Of a DNA stretch of 64,000 nucleotides, positions 11,220-22,400 are shown one piece after another. Made by a program: the position numbers and the translations under genes. Below the pieces are notes generated by a model, which did no database searches, was not told the DNA's origin, and saw only the letters and a program-made list of their open reading frames with translations. The stretch lies in contig NC_089864.1 of NCBI RefSeq assembly GCF_036373705.1, forward strand, positions 2,908,501 through 2,972,500, written 5' to 3'. The stretch is from Amia ocellicauda (lineage: Eukaryota; Chordata; Actinopteri; Amiiformes; Amiidae). How positions within the stretch are numbered: the first letter of the stretch is position 1; the number at the start of each line of letters is the position of its first letter.

Positions 11220-12000
11220 GTCCCTGTGACCGATAGAGGGCCGCTCTGGCCGCTGTCATCCCGAACAGTCAGGCACCAGTGGGCGTTGTGTTGTCTGACG
11301 TCATCTCTTCACTTTGGGTTAGCGGTGTCCCTTTGTCCAGCCCACCTATCTGTAGGATCTCTTTTCCAATGTGGTGTGGGGGGATTCATCAGTAAACCGG
11401 GGGCTGCCGTGTAGATTATTCATCCAGCTGCTTACACATAATAATAATTATAATAATAAACACAAACGTGGTATTGTCTTCAACATATTGAAATCACGTT
11501 TACACGTGAATCACGTGAAATGTGTTTCGTGTGACAGTGCCACTGTTTAAATGTACACAACACCTCAGCAGTGCTGACTAAAATTAAGTAATATTTTTTT
11601 CCTCCAGCTGGTGCAATCGAAACATCCACAAGTGTCCTCCAGCAGTCAGATCAGCTGACATCCTGCACAGCACGTTTGGTTTGTCTGTGTAGCCCGGTTA
11701 TAGGTCAACACAAGGATACCACACTCCTCAAATAAAATAACTCACGTTTATGATCGTCACACACACACACATTATTACCCAATTAACCACTTGGAATGAG
11801 TAGACTGCGGGATTTACATTAAACGCACTTTGGCAGACAGACAGATACATAGATAGATTACATACAGTCCAGCATTGCACAGCTATGTGTGAAGAGCTGA
11901 CGTTTCAGGTTTCAAGATTTACACACAACCCAAATAAGTAGATTTTGTTATCCATGATTTAGCTGATTTCACAAGCTAAACAACATCACCACACTTGATA
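11220..12000. other. Intergenic, no gene recognised
   Basis: Upstream flank of the V-J receptor. Short stretches near 11915-11990 recur at about 17960-18250 beside the decayed duplicate, so this is part of the duplicated unit. I see no exon. Confidence 0.45.
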
Positions 12001-13105
12001 TACACTACATGTCGGAAAGTATATGGACACCCCTTCTAATTAGTGGATTTGTCTATTTCAGCTATACCCATTGCTGACAGGTGTATAAAATCAAGTACAC
12101 GGCCATGCAATCTCCATAGACAAACACTGGCAGTAGAATGGACTGCACTGAAGAGCTCAGAGACTTACAACATGGCACCATCATAGGATGCTACCTTCCC
12201 AACAAGTCAGTTTGTCAAATTTCAGCCCTGCTAGAGCTGCCCTGATCAACTGTAAGTGCTGTTATTGTGAAGTGGAAACGTCTAGGACCAACAACAGCTC
12301 AGACATGAAGTGGAGCCACACAAGTTCACAGAATGAGTGCTGAAGTGCATAGGACGTAAAAATAATCTGTCCTCCGTTGCAACAATCACTACCTAGTTCC
12401 AAACTGCCTCTTGAAGCAACATCAGCACAAGACCTGTTCATCGAGAGCTTCTTGAAATGGATTTTCATGGCCAAGCAGCCGCACACAAGCCTAAGATCAC
12501 CATGTGCAATGTCCAGCGTTGGCTGGAGTGGTGTAAAGCTCACCTGCCATTGGACTTTGGAACACCATCTGGCAGTCCGATGGACAAATCTGGGTTTGGT
12601 GGATGCCAGGAGAATGCTACCTGCCCAACTGGATGGTGCCAACTGTAAAGTTTGATGGAGAAGGAATGATGGAATGGGGCTGATTTTCATGGTTCGGCCC
12701 TTTAGTTCTACTGAAGGGAAATCTTAAAGCTACAGCATACAATTACATTTTAGATGATTTTGTCCAACTTAGTGACATCAAGGCCTTTCCTGTTTCAGCA
12801 TGACAATGCCCCCGTGCACAAAGTCAGGTCTATACAGAAATGGTTTGTCCAGATCGATGTGGGAGAACTTGACTGGCCTGCACAGAACCCTGACCTCAAC
12901 ACCACTGAACACCTTTGGGATGAATTGGAATGCAGTCTGTGAGCCAGGCCTGATCACCCAACATCAGTGCCCGACCTCACTGATGCTCTTGTGGCTGAAT
13001 GGAAGCAAATCCAGCAATATTCCAACATCTAGTGGAAAGCCTTAACAGAAGAGTGGAGGCTGTTATAGCAGCAAAGGGGGGACCAACTCAATATTAAGTT
13101 CAAAT
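12001..13105 (+). mobile_element. Degenerate Tc1-like transposon (second family)
   Basis: It begins with the Tc1-type terminus TACACTACATGTCGGAAAGT and 'TATGGACACCCCTTCTAATTAG'-like sequence. The same terminus occurs inverted at 36.87-36.92 kb. Transposase remnants are readable on the plus strand: QHDNAPVHK (about 12797) and NPDLNTTEHLWDELE (about 12890-12940), with several frameshifts. The 3' inverted repeat is not found; the element fades out after GGGGGGACCAACTCAATATT at 13075-13100. It is not functional. Confidence 0.8.
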
Positions 13106-13960
13106 TAGATTTTAATGCGATACAAATAGTATAAACAGTAATGCTGTCTTGCAATGAATAAAGTATCAATCTCAATTGTGTCTCTTACAGGAAGAGTGTC
13201 AGTGTGGAAATTATTAGCAGTCACAGGCAAAGGGGCAGATTATACTCAGTCTACAAGTGAGGATATAAACAGCCCATTGAAAGTCTGTATGTTTGGTTTC
13301 TCCCTCCTCTCAGATCAATGCCAGCAATGCCCAGTTACCCATATTGCACCAGCACATGATTTCACAGGGCCAGGCTGGTCCTGTGTGTGCCAGTGAGTAA
13401 CCTTGCATCAAGCAGAAAGATTTTCAATTTTGTCCTTACATCAGTATTCTGGTGAAGAAGAGCAAAACCGTCTGTGGGTGTTAAACTGATTTAAGAAGAA
13501 AAAAAGCTAATTAACCCCAAACTAAGCATTAGAGAGTCTGGGCTGAACTCATCAGACGTCACTGCGGGTGAATACTGTGGTTAAAACAAGACAACAACAG
13601 CTTCACTTCCCCCTCCTTCACTGTTATTGAAATGGACACCTGCCCACAGCTCAGGTTGCAGGGGGAGATGATGTGAGACTATGGTGGAGTGATTCATTTG
13701 AGAATCCCACCTATGACCACTGCAGCTCTGATTGCAGAGTCACAGAGATAAGCTGCACAGGAGCAAAGTGTGGTCTGACTGCTTACAGCATGAGGAAGGG
13801 AGGGAGGGAGAGGATGAAAGAGTGATGATATAGAGGGAGCTAGAGAGAGAGAGCTGACACATCACCTCATAGCATGTCTCTCAGAGGTGTGGGCTGCAGC
13901 AGCAGGGTGTCAAACGAATGTCACAGGGGAGACAGAGCATCTTCACACTGTCACACAGGA
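13106..13960. other. Intergenic, no gene recognised
   Basis: No exon supported. It includes a GGGA/GA-rich patch at 13797-13855. Confidence 0.4.
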
Positions 13961-15275
13961 AAAAACAGACAGCCCCAAGTCATGTCACGTGTGCTGCATG
14001 TGTGAGAGACCGTGCTGCACTGAGAGAGTGAGATTTGTCACCAACACTGGCACTGAAAATCACTGTCACTCTTTGGTGGTGTTTCATTCTTCTCAATTTA
14101 CATGTTAAAGAGTCTCTGTAGGGATAGAGACCCTTATTGTACTGTACTCTGTCTCTCCAGGACCACGTCTGGAGACCCTGCTGTGCTGTTCCTCCCTAAG
14201 AGCAGAAATAACTGGACTTCATTGAAAAGAGAAGCCCCTAACTGAACTTCATGTACTTTTGCTTGCCCTCTACTGACACCTTTCTGTCAGCAGTAAACCA
14301 CAGACTGTACAACACAAGCACACACACCCTTCCCTGCAGAGTCAGCTGATCCTTGTTTACAGTCGCTGTCTGACAGTTCCTCATACACAGAGGCACTTGT
14401 AGCTCACCACTTTCACCTAAGGGTCGATTTTGTGTGAAAGCATTGGGAAATCCAAATGCCAATCAGAGAAGCAAGTGGACGCTTTGACAGAGTGAGTGTG
14501 TTGTGAGAGTAAACACCTGATTACTCTTCAGCCACTTAATTGCTCTGGCTTAATAAATCATTAACTTTTTTCTGTCCAGTTATTAGGAACTGGTGATGAG
14601 GACCTAGGCTGGACAACAATGTGATAATAGAAACTACTATTGTGGACACAGTATTGAGTGCACTAATTTTATCACCAATAGGACTCTGAGCTTGACTGCT
14701 ACAGGGTGACATAATAGACATATTATTGATACTCCACCTGACTTTTCGACAATGTTAACTGTGTATTACACATGGTATATCGGAGTGCTCTTACTATGTG
14801 GTACTGTATGTCTAAAGTGATATAATTCAGGCCTCTGTTTTCCTCCTGTTGTCGGAAAATATTAATATTAAAATAACAACTGCAATATTACAGCTTCATT
14901 TTTGGTGGTTACCAATGTGATTTGTGTTGTACCATGGTATATTTTACCAAGTTAAAATGTTTTATTAGAATTTTATATTTTATTTAATTCTCTTCATGTC
15001 TACCCCCTCCAAGACAAAACCAATGCACCTCTGCTGGCCTCTCTTTCCGAGTCTCTGGACCCGGTTTGTTTTGTGGAGAAAGGGAGCAAATAAGCAGATC
15101 ATCGGGCAGGGGTAGAAAACCAGTGATATTGACTACTCGTACACTTTATGTTTTTATTATTTGATTTCTAGCTAACTGTACAGGTATCATAAAACAGAGA
15201 CACACTGTAATTGAACAGTATTGCTTTGCGAATTTATACAAACCAAACAAAAAGGCTACACACACACACACTATA

Positions 15276-16496
15276 CACTCACCTAAAGGATTATTAGGAA
15301 CACCATACTAATACTGTGTTTGACCACCTTTCGCCTTCAGAACTGCCTTAATTCTACGTGGCATTGATTCAACAAGGTGCTGAAAGCATTCTTTAGAAAT
15401 GTTGGCCCATATTGATAGGATAGCATCTTGCAGTTGATGGAGATTTGTGGGATGCACATCCAGGGCACGAAGCTCCCGTTCCACCACATCCCAAAGATGC
15501 TCTATTGGGTTGAGATCTGGTGACTGTGGGGGCCAGTTTAGTACAGTGAACTCATTGTCATGTTCAAGAAACCAATTTGAAATGATTCGACCTGCGTGAC
15601 ATGGTGCATTATCCTGCTGGAAGTAGCCATCAGAGGATGGGTACATGGTGGTCATAAAGGGATGGACATGGTCAGAAACAATTCTCAGGTAGGCCGTGGC
15701 ATTTAAACGATGCCCAATTGGCACTAAGGGGCCTAAAGTGTGCCAAGAAAACATCCCCCACACCATTACACCACCACCACCAGCCTGCACAGTGGTAACA
15801 AGGCATGATGGATCCATGTTCTCATTCTGTTTACGCCAAATTCTGACTCTACCATCTGAATGTCTCAACAGAAATCGAGACTCATCAGACCAGGCAACAT
15901 TTTTCCAGTCTTCAACTGTCCAATTTTGGTGAGCTTGTGCAAATTGTAGCCTCTTTTTCCTATTTGTAGTGGAGATGAGTGGTACCCGGTGGGGTCTTCT
16001 GCTGTTGTAGCTCATCCGCCTCAAGGTTGTACGTGTTGTGGCTTCACAAATGCTTTGCTGCATACCTCGGTTGTAACGAGTGGTTATTTCAGTCAAAGTT
16101 GCTCTTCTATCAGCTTGAATCAGTCGGCCCATTCTCCTCTGACCTCTAGCATCAACAAGGCATTTTCGCCCACAGGACTGCCGCATACTGGATGTTTTTC
16201 CTTTTTCACACCATTCTTTGTAAACCCTAGAAATGGTTGTGCGTGAAAATCCCAGTAACTGAGCAGATTGTGAAATACTCAGACCGGCCCGTCTGGCACC
16301 AACAACCATGCCACGCTCAAAATTGCTTAAATCACCTTTCTCTCCCATTCAGACATTCAGTTTGGAGTTCAGGAGATTGTCTTGACCAGGACCACACCCC
16401 TAAATGCATTGAAGCAACTGCCATGTGATTGGTTGGTTAGATAATTGCATTAATGAGAAATTGAACAGGTGTTCCTAATAATCCTTTAGGTGAGTG
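15276..16496 (-). mobile_element. Tc1/mariner DD36E transposon, copy 1 (intact)
   Basis: It is bounded by 29-bp inverted repeats (CACTCACCTAAAGGATTATT.. and its complement ending at 16496), with TA on both sides. Length is 1221 bp. It carries one full transposase ORF on the minus strand. Three near-identical copies lie at 38900-40120, 43561-44778 and 58375-59595. It sits inside the decayed V-J receptor copy. Confidence 0.95.
15308..16348 (-). CDS. Tc1-family transposase, DD36E type, copy 1
   Basis: Full-length 346-residue transposase. It has N-terminal helix-turn-helix DNA-binding segments (about 1-110, including SQSAQLLGFSRTTISRVY), then the catalytic DDE domain: Asp155 in WSDES, Asp246 in QQDNAPCH and Glu283 in LNPIEH. 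The spacing between the second and third catalytic residues is 36, not the 34 of classical Tc1. This matches the DD36E ('Incomer'-type) branch of Tc1/mariner. No stop or frameshift is seen, so it could be active in cut-and-paste transposition if transcribed. Confidence 0.93.
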   Translation of the reverse strand: MGEKGDLSNFERGMVVGARRAGLSISQSAQLLGFSRTTISRVYKEWCEKGKTSSMRQSCGRKCLVDARGQRRMGRLIQADRRATLTEITTRYNRGMQQSICEATTRTTLRRMSYNSRRPHRVPLISTTNRKKRLQFAQAHQNWTVEDWKNVAWSDESRFLLRHSDGRVRIWRKQNENMDPSCLVTTVQAGGGGVMVWGMFSWHTLGPLVPIGHRLNATAYLRIVSDHVHPFMTTMYPSSDGYFQQDNAPCHAGRIISNWFLEHDNEFTVLNWPPQSPDLNPIEHLWDVVERELRALDVHPTNLHQLQDAILSIWANISKECFQHLVESMPRRIKAVLKAKGGQTQY

Positions 16497-16565
16497 TATA
16501 TTGGTGTATATATACATCAAACAGGCTACACACACACTATATATATTGGTGTATATATATATACG

Positions 16566-17740
16566 TACAGAGAGGGAAAAAAGTATTTGATCCCCTGATG
16601 ATTTTGTACGTTTGCCCACTGACAAAGAAATGATCAGTCTATAATTTTAATGGTAGGTGTATTTTAACAGTGAGACACAGAATAACAACAAAAAAATCCA
16701 GAAAAACGCATTTCAAAAAAGTTATAAATTGATTTGCATGTTAATGAGGGAAATAAGTATTTGATCCCCTATCAATCAGCAAGATTTCTGGCTCCCAGGT
16801 GTCTTTTATACAGGTAACGAGCTGAGATTAGGAGCACTCTCTTAAAGGGAGTGCTCCTAATCTCAGCTCATTACCTGTATAAAAGACACCTGTCCACAGA
16901 AGCAATCAATCAATCAGATTCCAAACTCTCCACCATGGCCAAGACCAAAGAGCTGTCCAAGGATGTCAGGGACAAGATTGTAGACCTACACAAGGCTGGA
17001 ATGGGCTACAAGACCATCGCCAAGCAGCTTGGTGAGAAGGTGACAACAGTTGGTGCGATTATTCGCAAATGGAAGAAATACAAAATGACTGTCAGTCTCC
17101 CTCGGTCTGGGGCTCCATGCAAGATCTCACCTCGTGGAGTTTCAATGATCATGAGAATGGTGAGGAATCAGCCCAGAACTACACGGGAGGATCTTGTTAA
17201 TGATCTCAAGGCAGCTGGGACCATAGTCACCAAGAAAACAATTGGTAACACACTACGCCGTGAAGGACTGAAATCCTGCAGCGCCCGCAAGGTCCCCCTG
17301 CTCAAGAAAGCACATGTACAGGCCCGTCTGAAGTTTGCCAATGAACATCTGAATGATTCAGAGGAGAACTGGGTGAAAGTGTTGTGGTCAGATGAGACCA
17401 AAATCGAGCTCTTTGGCATCAACTCAACTCGCCGTGTATGGAGGAGGAGGAATGACCCCAAGAACACCATCCCCACCGCCAAAACATGGAGGTGGAAACA
17501 TTATGCTTTGGGGGTGTTTTTCTGCTAAGGGGACAGGACAACTGCACCGCATCAAAGGGACGATGGACGGGGCCATGTACCGTCAAATCTTGGGTGAGAA
17601 CCTCCTTCCCTCAGCCAGGGCATTGAAAATGGGTCGTGGATGGGTATTCCAGCATGACAATGACCCAAAACACACAGCCAAGGCAACAAAGGAGTGGCTC
17701 AAGAAGAAGCACATTAAGGTCCTGGAGTGGCCTAGCCAGT
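16566..17740 (+). mobile_element. Tc1-like DD34E transposon, 3'-truncated
   Basis: It starts with CAGAGAGGGAAAAAAGTATTTGATCCCC after TA. Transposase N-terminus [20 protein letters not shown] starts at about 16935. The reading frame is broken near 17483: CCCACCGCCAAAACATGG has one extra A compared with the related copy at 60.28 kb. The element stops abruptly at about 17740 after VLEWPSQ and joins sequence homologous to intron 1 of the V-J receptor, so the right end was deleted. Confidence 0.9.
16796..16893. repeat. Near-perfect palindrome in the Tc1-like element
   Basis: Arms of about 48 bp (16796-16843 and 16846-16893), from CAGGTGTCTTTTATACAGGT through GAGTGCTCC, and its complement, with almost no loop. 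The related element at 60.85-60.92 kb lacks the palindrome. Confidence 0.9.
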
Positions 17741-17865
17741 TATATGTAGAGTTATGTATACATACTCAACAAAAACGTTACAAACTGTACAAAGCCAGAA
17801 AATATACGTGTAGTGCAGAAACAAGAAACAGAGTAGCAGCTCCATCTCGGTTCTGTTTGCACTGA
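16935..17865 (+). pseudogene. Tc1-like transposase, frameshifted and truncated
   Basis: The first ORF covers the helix-turn-helix region and the first catalytic Asp (LWSDETK). After a +1 frameshift near 17483 the frame continues with [15 protein letters not shown], containing the second Asp. The glutamate segment (SPDLNPIEN) is missing because the element ends at about 17740. It is inactive. Confidence 0.88.
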
Positions 17866-17919
17866 AAACTGACAGGTCTGGGGCATAGAATCTCCACCTT
17901 ACTTCGGGCAGACAGCACT

Positions 17920-17930
17920 GTCATTGGTCG
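17920..17930 (-). promoter_or_regulatory. CCAAT box kept upstream of the decayed receptor copy
   Basis: The minus strand reads CGACCAATGA about 80 bp upstream of the remnant ATG at 17845, in the same context as at 11191-11200. Confidence 0.4.
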
Positions 17931-18039
17931 GAATAGGAGAGAACATCGGTCTCCCTCTCAAGGTGTACATACAACCCAAATTATTAGGCCAACACTGATT
18001 AATTAATTTAATCGGAAGTCTCTTACTGTACTTGTGTAA

Positions 18040-18210
18040 ATTGTAAATTGGAATCAGTAAAATGTATTTTGAATTGTTATGTTTTAGCTAAGTTGAACTT
18101 GTAATGATTGATGCCTTGTACTTCTCTGTATTTTTGCACTTATGTTGTAAGTCGCCCTGGATAAGGGTGTCTGCCAAGAAATACAAATAATAATAAATAA
18201 TAATAATAAT
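18040..18210 (+). repeat. SINE 3' portion with fish-type tail
   Basis: It ends in AAGTCGCCCTGGATAAGGGT-GTCTGCC followed by an (AAT)n run at 18185-18210. This is the common tail of tRNA-derived fish SINEs. The 5' tRNA-like head is not clear. Confidence 0.6.
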
Positions 18211-19417
18211 TTGTTGTTTTATTTAGCTGATTTCACAAGCGAAACAAGATATTTAGGTTAATCTATGTCATACATGTTTACAGCATGACTAATAATTAAT
18301 ATGTTGCTTTATTCTGAAATAATCATAAAATAAAAATTTAGCTAGCAGTGTGAAAACTCCTTGATGAATAATATAGAAAAATGTATGAAATAAAAACAAA
18401 TTACGATTACAAAAGAAAAGGTTATTTTCAAAATAATGGATTTAGTCATTCATTTAAAATACTGAACAAGTTACCATTTAGAACCAAGAAAATGAAAATG
18501 AACCACAGCTTGTATCTCCCATGGATGTATAATAAGAGCGCCGGTACTGTTAGCTTAACTGGCACTAGCATATGAGTAGCATTAGCCCAACAGCAATGAC
18601 GGGCACACTTGTGACACTTAATAAACATATAGTCAAATGACAATAACTCAATTACAACATAAATGTACACTTCAGGATGATTTTACAATACCAAAGTGTG
18701 TTTTGAAGGTACACTTATGTACTCACCTTAAATATAAAGATCAACAAAAAATGCAGCAGCATGAAAGAAATATCAGACCATTCTCTGATTTTTACGATAG
18801 TCTAGCCCGTATACAGAAAGATGTGTTGCCACCCAATAGTCGAGCAAATACATTGCCCCTTCCATTAGAAAGGTGGTGTGATTATCTTTGTCAGTGAGTT
18901 ATTCGATGCAAAATCGGAAGGACGGTGCGACCCAATACCACCATAAATTATTATATCATGTATGTTAAAATAATGCCAATAATAATCATATTAATATTAT
19001 TGAATGAGATGTACTATAATGTAAAAAAATATATATTTTAGTATGGGGAGATTGGGGTGGCAAGTCTTTTTTGCTGGGGTGGCAGTTGCCACCCCTTGCC
19101 ACACCTTGGATCCGCCAGTGCCCTGAAAGTAGAACAAAAAAATTAAAAAATAAAAATAAAGTAAGTTCAAAAAGTAATTGGAGGATGTTAATGCAATATA
19201 AATAGTATAATAATTCTAAAAATATATTCTGAATTATTTCTCATGCAGCAACAGGCTAGATGCCACCATGAAACCAATCAATGTATCTAACTGACAGGAC
19301 TTAACATAGATTGGGCCCAGGCTTCAGTACTGTTAGTTGCTACAATTATGAGGCACATAAAACAGCCATGGCAGGCAGGGAGGGAGGGAGGTGGGCAGAG
19401 GGAGTGTCCCTCAGATT
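18211..19417. other. Intergenic, no gene recognised
   Basis: AT-rich with short ORFs only. A GGCAAGTC-to-CCACCCCTTGCC patch near 19057-19110 looks transposon-like but I cannot assign it. Confidence 0.4.
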
Positions 19418-22400
19418 TCAGGAGGGGTCTTCCGTTCTTGGCGGGGTCACAGGGTCGCGCTGGTCCTCTGCAACTTGGGCCGGTTCGTCCTCGGATTCGC
19501 CGGAGTCTGTTATTTGCTGTAATGGACTCTGTTGTCTGCCTTGGATTTCTGTCGCCTGCTGCCTCCTGGTTCTCCACCACCTCCTGGTTCTCCACCACCT
19601 CCATATCCTTGCCCTGCAAATCCACAGGAACACAGTGCCCACAGCCAAAAGGACTACGGGTAGCACTCTCACCACAGTCCCAGCCACAGGGGACAAGCCT
19701 CCTCTGGGTACTGAGGGAGAGAGTCCAGTTTAATCCACCCAGTCCCAGACCACCATCCAGCAACAAACATCAAAAGACAACAAACCTGTACTACCTCATT
19801 GCCTCCTCCTTCTACTGGAATACACACAATTAATACTTTGGGGGTCACAGGAGAGAAAAGTATACAGAGAGAAAGAGAAAGAGAAAATAACGTTTTTTTT
19901 TGTAAAGTAATTCTGCCCGGCCTCACCCTCCACAGTGACATTCACAGAGCTGATGGTCTCCCTTCCCTCAGATAGCAGCACGGCGTAGTTTTCCTGGTCG
20001 GCTTTTTTAATCTCCCGCAGTTCCAGCTCCTCGGCCTGCACTGACACTCTGTGCTCGTACCCGGGGCCAGGGCGGCTCACTATGCCCCTCTCCACAGCAC
20101 ACACTGAGACAGAGGCTCCCTCTTCTGCAGCAGCAAACAGCACCTCCACTGGCTCTGCAGTGAACAGGGGGAGGGAGAGGGTGGCTCCAGACCGCAGGGT
20201 GAGGCTGTATCTGAGAACTGAGGAACAAAGACACAGATAAATTGACAGAGATGATGCTGACGGTGCGGTCGGCACTGCAGTCCTTCACTGTGTAGTTTCC
20301 CTGTTCAGCTGCTGTGAGTGAGAGCAGGGTCAGAGAGCCGTTCTGCACTGACACTCTGTGCTCGTACTGTGGGGGGGGGGCAGCTGAATTTGTCGTTCTC
20401 CACAGACCACACTAAGAATTGAAGACCTCTCTACAGACTCTGAAATACATTTGTGGGTCCAGTTGTAACAGTATGTTGCCAGAGTAGATGCAAACCACAC
20501 TACCGAATGTATAAGTCAATATAGTATACCACCACTGGGACCTGAAGATGCTGCTGCAATTCCCCACGCACACACATAACGCATGCCACCAAACCCTGTG
20601 GTACCGTACTTCCCCTTTCAGTCTGCTGTATATTATAATTCGTTTTCTTGCCGTTTGTTCTATTAATTACTTTTTAACTTAATCAGACAACTAATTTGAT
20701 ACCCATTACAAGTAGTTATTCTTTGGAAGTGCATTAACAAACATCAGCACATTTAACAAGCTTAGGAACAAACAGTATGGAAATTCGTAACATCCGCAGT
20801 AGAGCCACTAGTATGTTAACTCATACCATGCCCACATTTATCTACTCATATCACTATTATATCCATAGTCACGGCCGGTTCATGCCTCACGAACACTAGC
20901 AGGGTGAAGACAAGAAGGAGAGAAAACCGTTGTGATAGTTCAAACCCGTCCTCACTCTCCTCCCCCCAGGATTATCTCACTTACATTACCCCTCTAGGCA
21001 TGAAAGGAGGGATTATTCAAAGGGACATAGTATGGGATATACAGCTTATGCATCAATGAAACGTATTATACTACGTTCAATTAATGTTTACATATGAAAC
21101 GATATATGTCAGCTACTAAAGTGTTTGCAGTATAGCTGTACATATATATGTACATTAGAGGCCGAGTTAGTAACAGATTTCAAGTTATCAGTTATAAAAA
21201 TAATGATTGGCTGTGCTGTCTGTTTCCTGCCCCTCCCCCAGCCTGGGCTGAGGGAGAGCCTGTGGCGCCTTACCCTCCACAGTGAGCATCACAGTGTTGA
21301 GGACTTCTCTACTCCCCGGGTCCCTCACCGTGTAGGAGCCCTGGTCGGCAGGAGTGACCCGGTACAGACTTGCCACCTGGCCCTCCACCATGACCCGCAT
21401 TTGGTACCGCAGGGTCAGGCAGACCTGGTCTCGCTTCACCGAGAAGGCCATGATGGAGGAGCCCTGGTCACTCGCCGCCGGGGAGAATAAACCCACCGCA
21501 TCTCCGGCCGTGAACAGGGGCAGCGTGAGGGTGGTGCCAGGCCGCAGGGTGACGTTCAGGGACTGCCCTGAGAGAGGGAGGAGGAGAGGGAGTTTTGGGA
21601 TTATTTTATCCTAAATGAAAGAGTGTTGCCCATTTTCGTGAATCTATGCATGTTCCGTATACGCTACTGCCTAAATCTAGATTAATGCCAGTCCCAGCCT
21701 TTGTGATCTATAGCAGTGTTTCTCAGCCCCTGGTCCATGGAATACTGCTGACCATGTCAAGCAAAGACGGTGCAACACACAGCCCCTGATCTGACACATC
21801 CAAGCAAAATGCATAATTAGCTAAATGGCCTATTGAATTAAATTAAGGACATTTAAAAGACCGATTTACTCAGAATAATACATAAAGGCCTGTGTTACCC
21901 GGAAACCGAGTACACTACTGTAACACTTGAAATATTTGCGGTATTTTAACGCACTGAAATCAAATATTCTATTTTATTTTGTATTTATTTTTTGCTAGTG
22001 CTCAGCCAATCACATTGCTCGCATGAGGCACCATAGCAGGGGACAGAACTACCAATGCCCCAGCGCTGACTGGCAGCTCACTCACCTACCACAGTGAGGT
22101 GCACATTGCCAAGGAATGTCCTTGGCCCCTCCTCTTCCTCCTTGAAGCACTCATACAGGTCCTGGTCAGAGAAGGAGACATGGTGCAGCGTCAGAGAGAA
22201 GTCCCCCTGTACGATCCTCTCTCTGGAGACCTCGGATCTGACCCTAAACCCAGGGCTGGGCAGTATCTGTCCTCTGCTAAACAGGACCACGCTTGTCACT
22301 GGAGTCTGCCAGAGGAAGATCAGTTTGTCCTCGGGGGTCCCGCTGTAGGCAGTCCCATTGCAGGGCAGAGTGACAGAGTCCCCCACCCTCACAGTCACTG

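Larger units (their letters stand above)
14723..17845 (-). pseudogene. Decayed tandem duplicate of the V-J/ITIM receptor
   Basis: Three parts of the 7.1-11.1 kb gene are recognisable on the minus strand. A first-exon remnant starts at 17845 ([11 protein letters not shown] against MEPLICAGCLLLL) with a conserved CCAAT flank, but its splice donor is deleted and it is fused to intron-like sequence. An exon-4 remnant at about 15035-15090 has lost its AG acceptor and about 15 nt. A last exon at 14845-14723 begins EENRGLNYITLDI, still has an intact ITIM-type LNYITL and then diverges to a stop at 14723. The V-J exon and the membrane exon are absent. Their place is taken by a DD36E Tc1 element (15276-16496) and a truncated Tc1 element (16566-17740). 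It cannot make a receptor. Confidence 0.75.

Noticed and set aside
15696..16246. Plus-strand ORFs over the DD36E transposons (also at 39.3-39.9, 43.8-44.3 and 58.8-59.5 kb)
   Set aside because: They are antisense shadows of the transposase and recur only because the element recurs.
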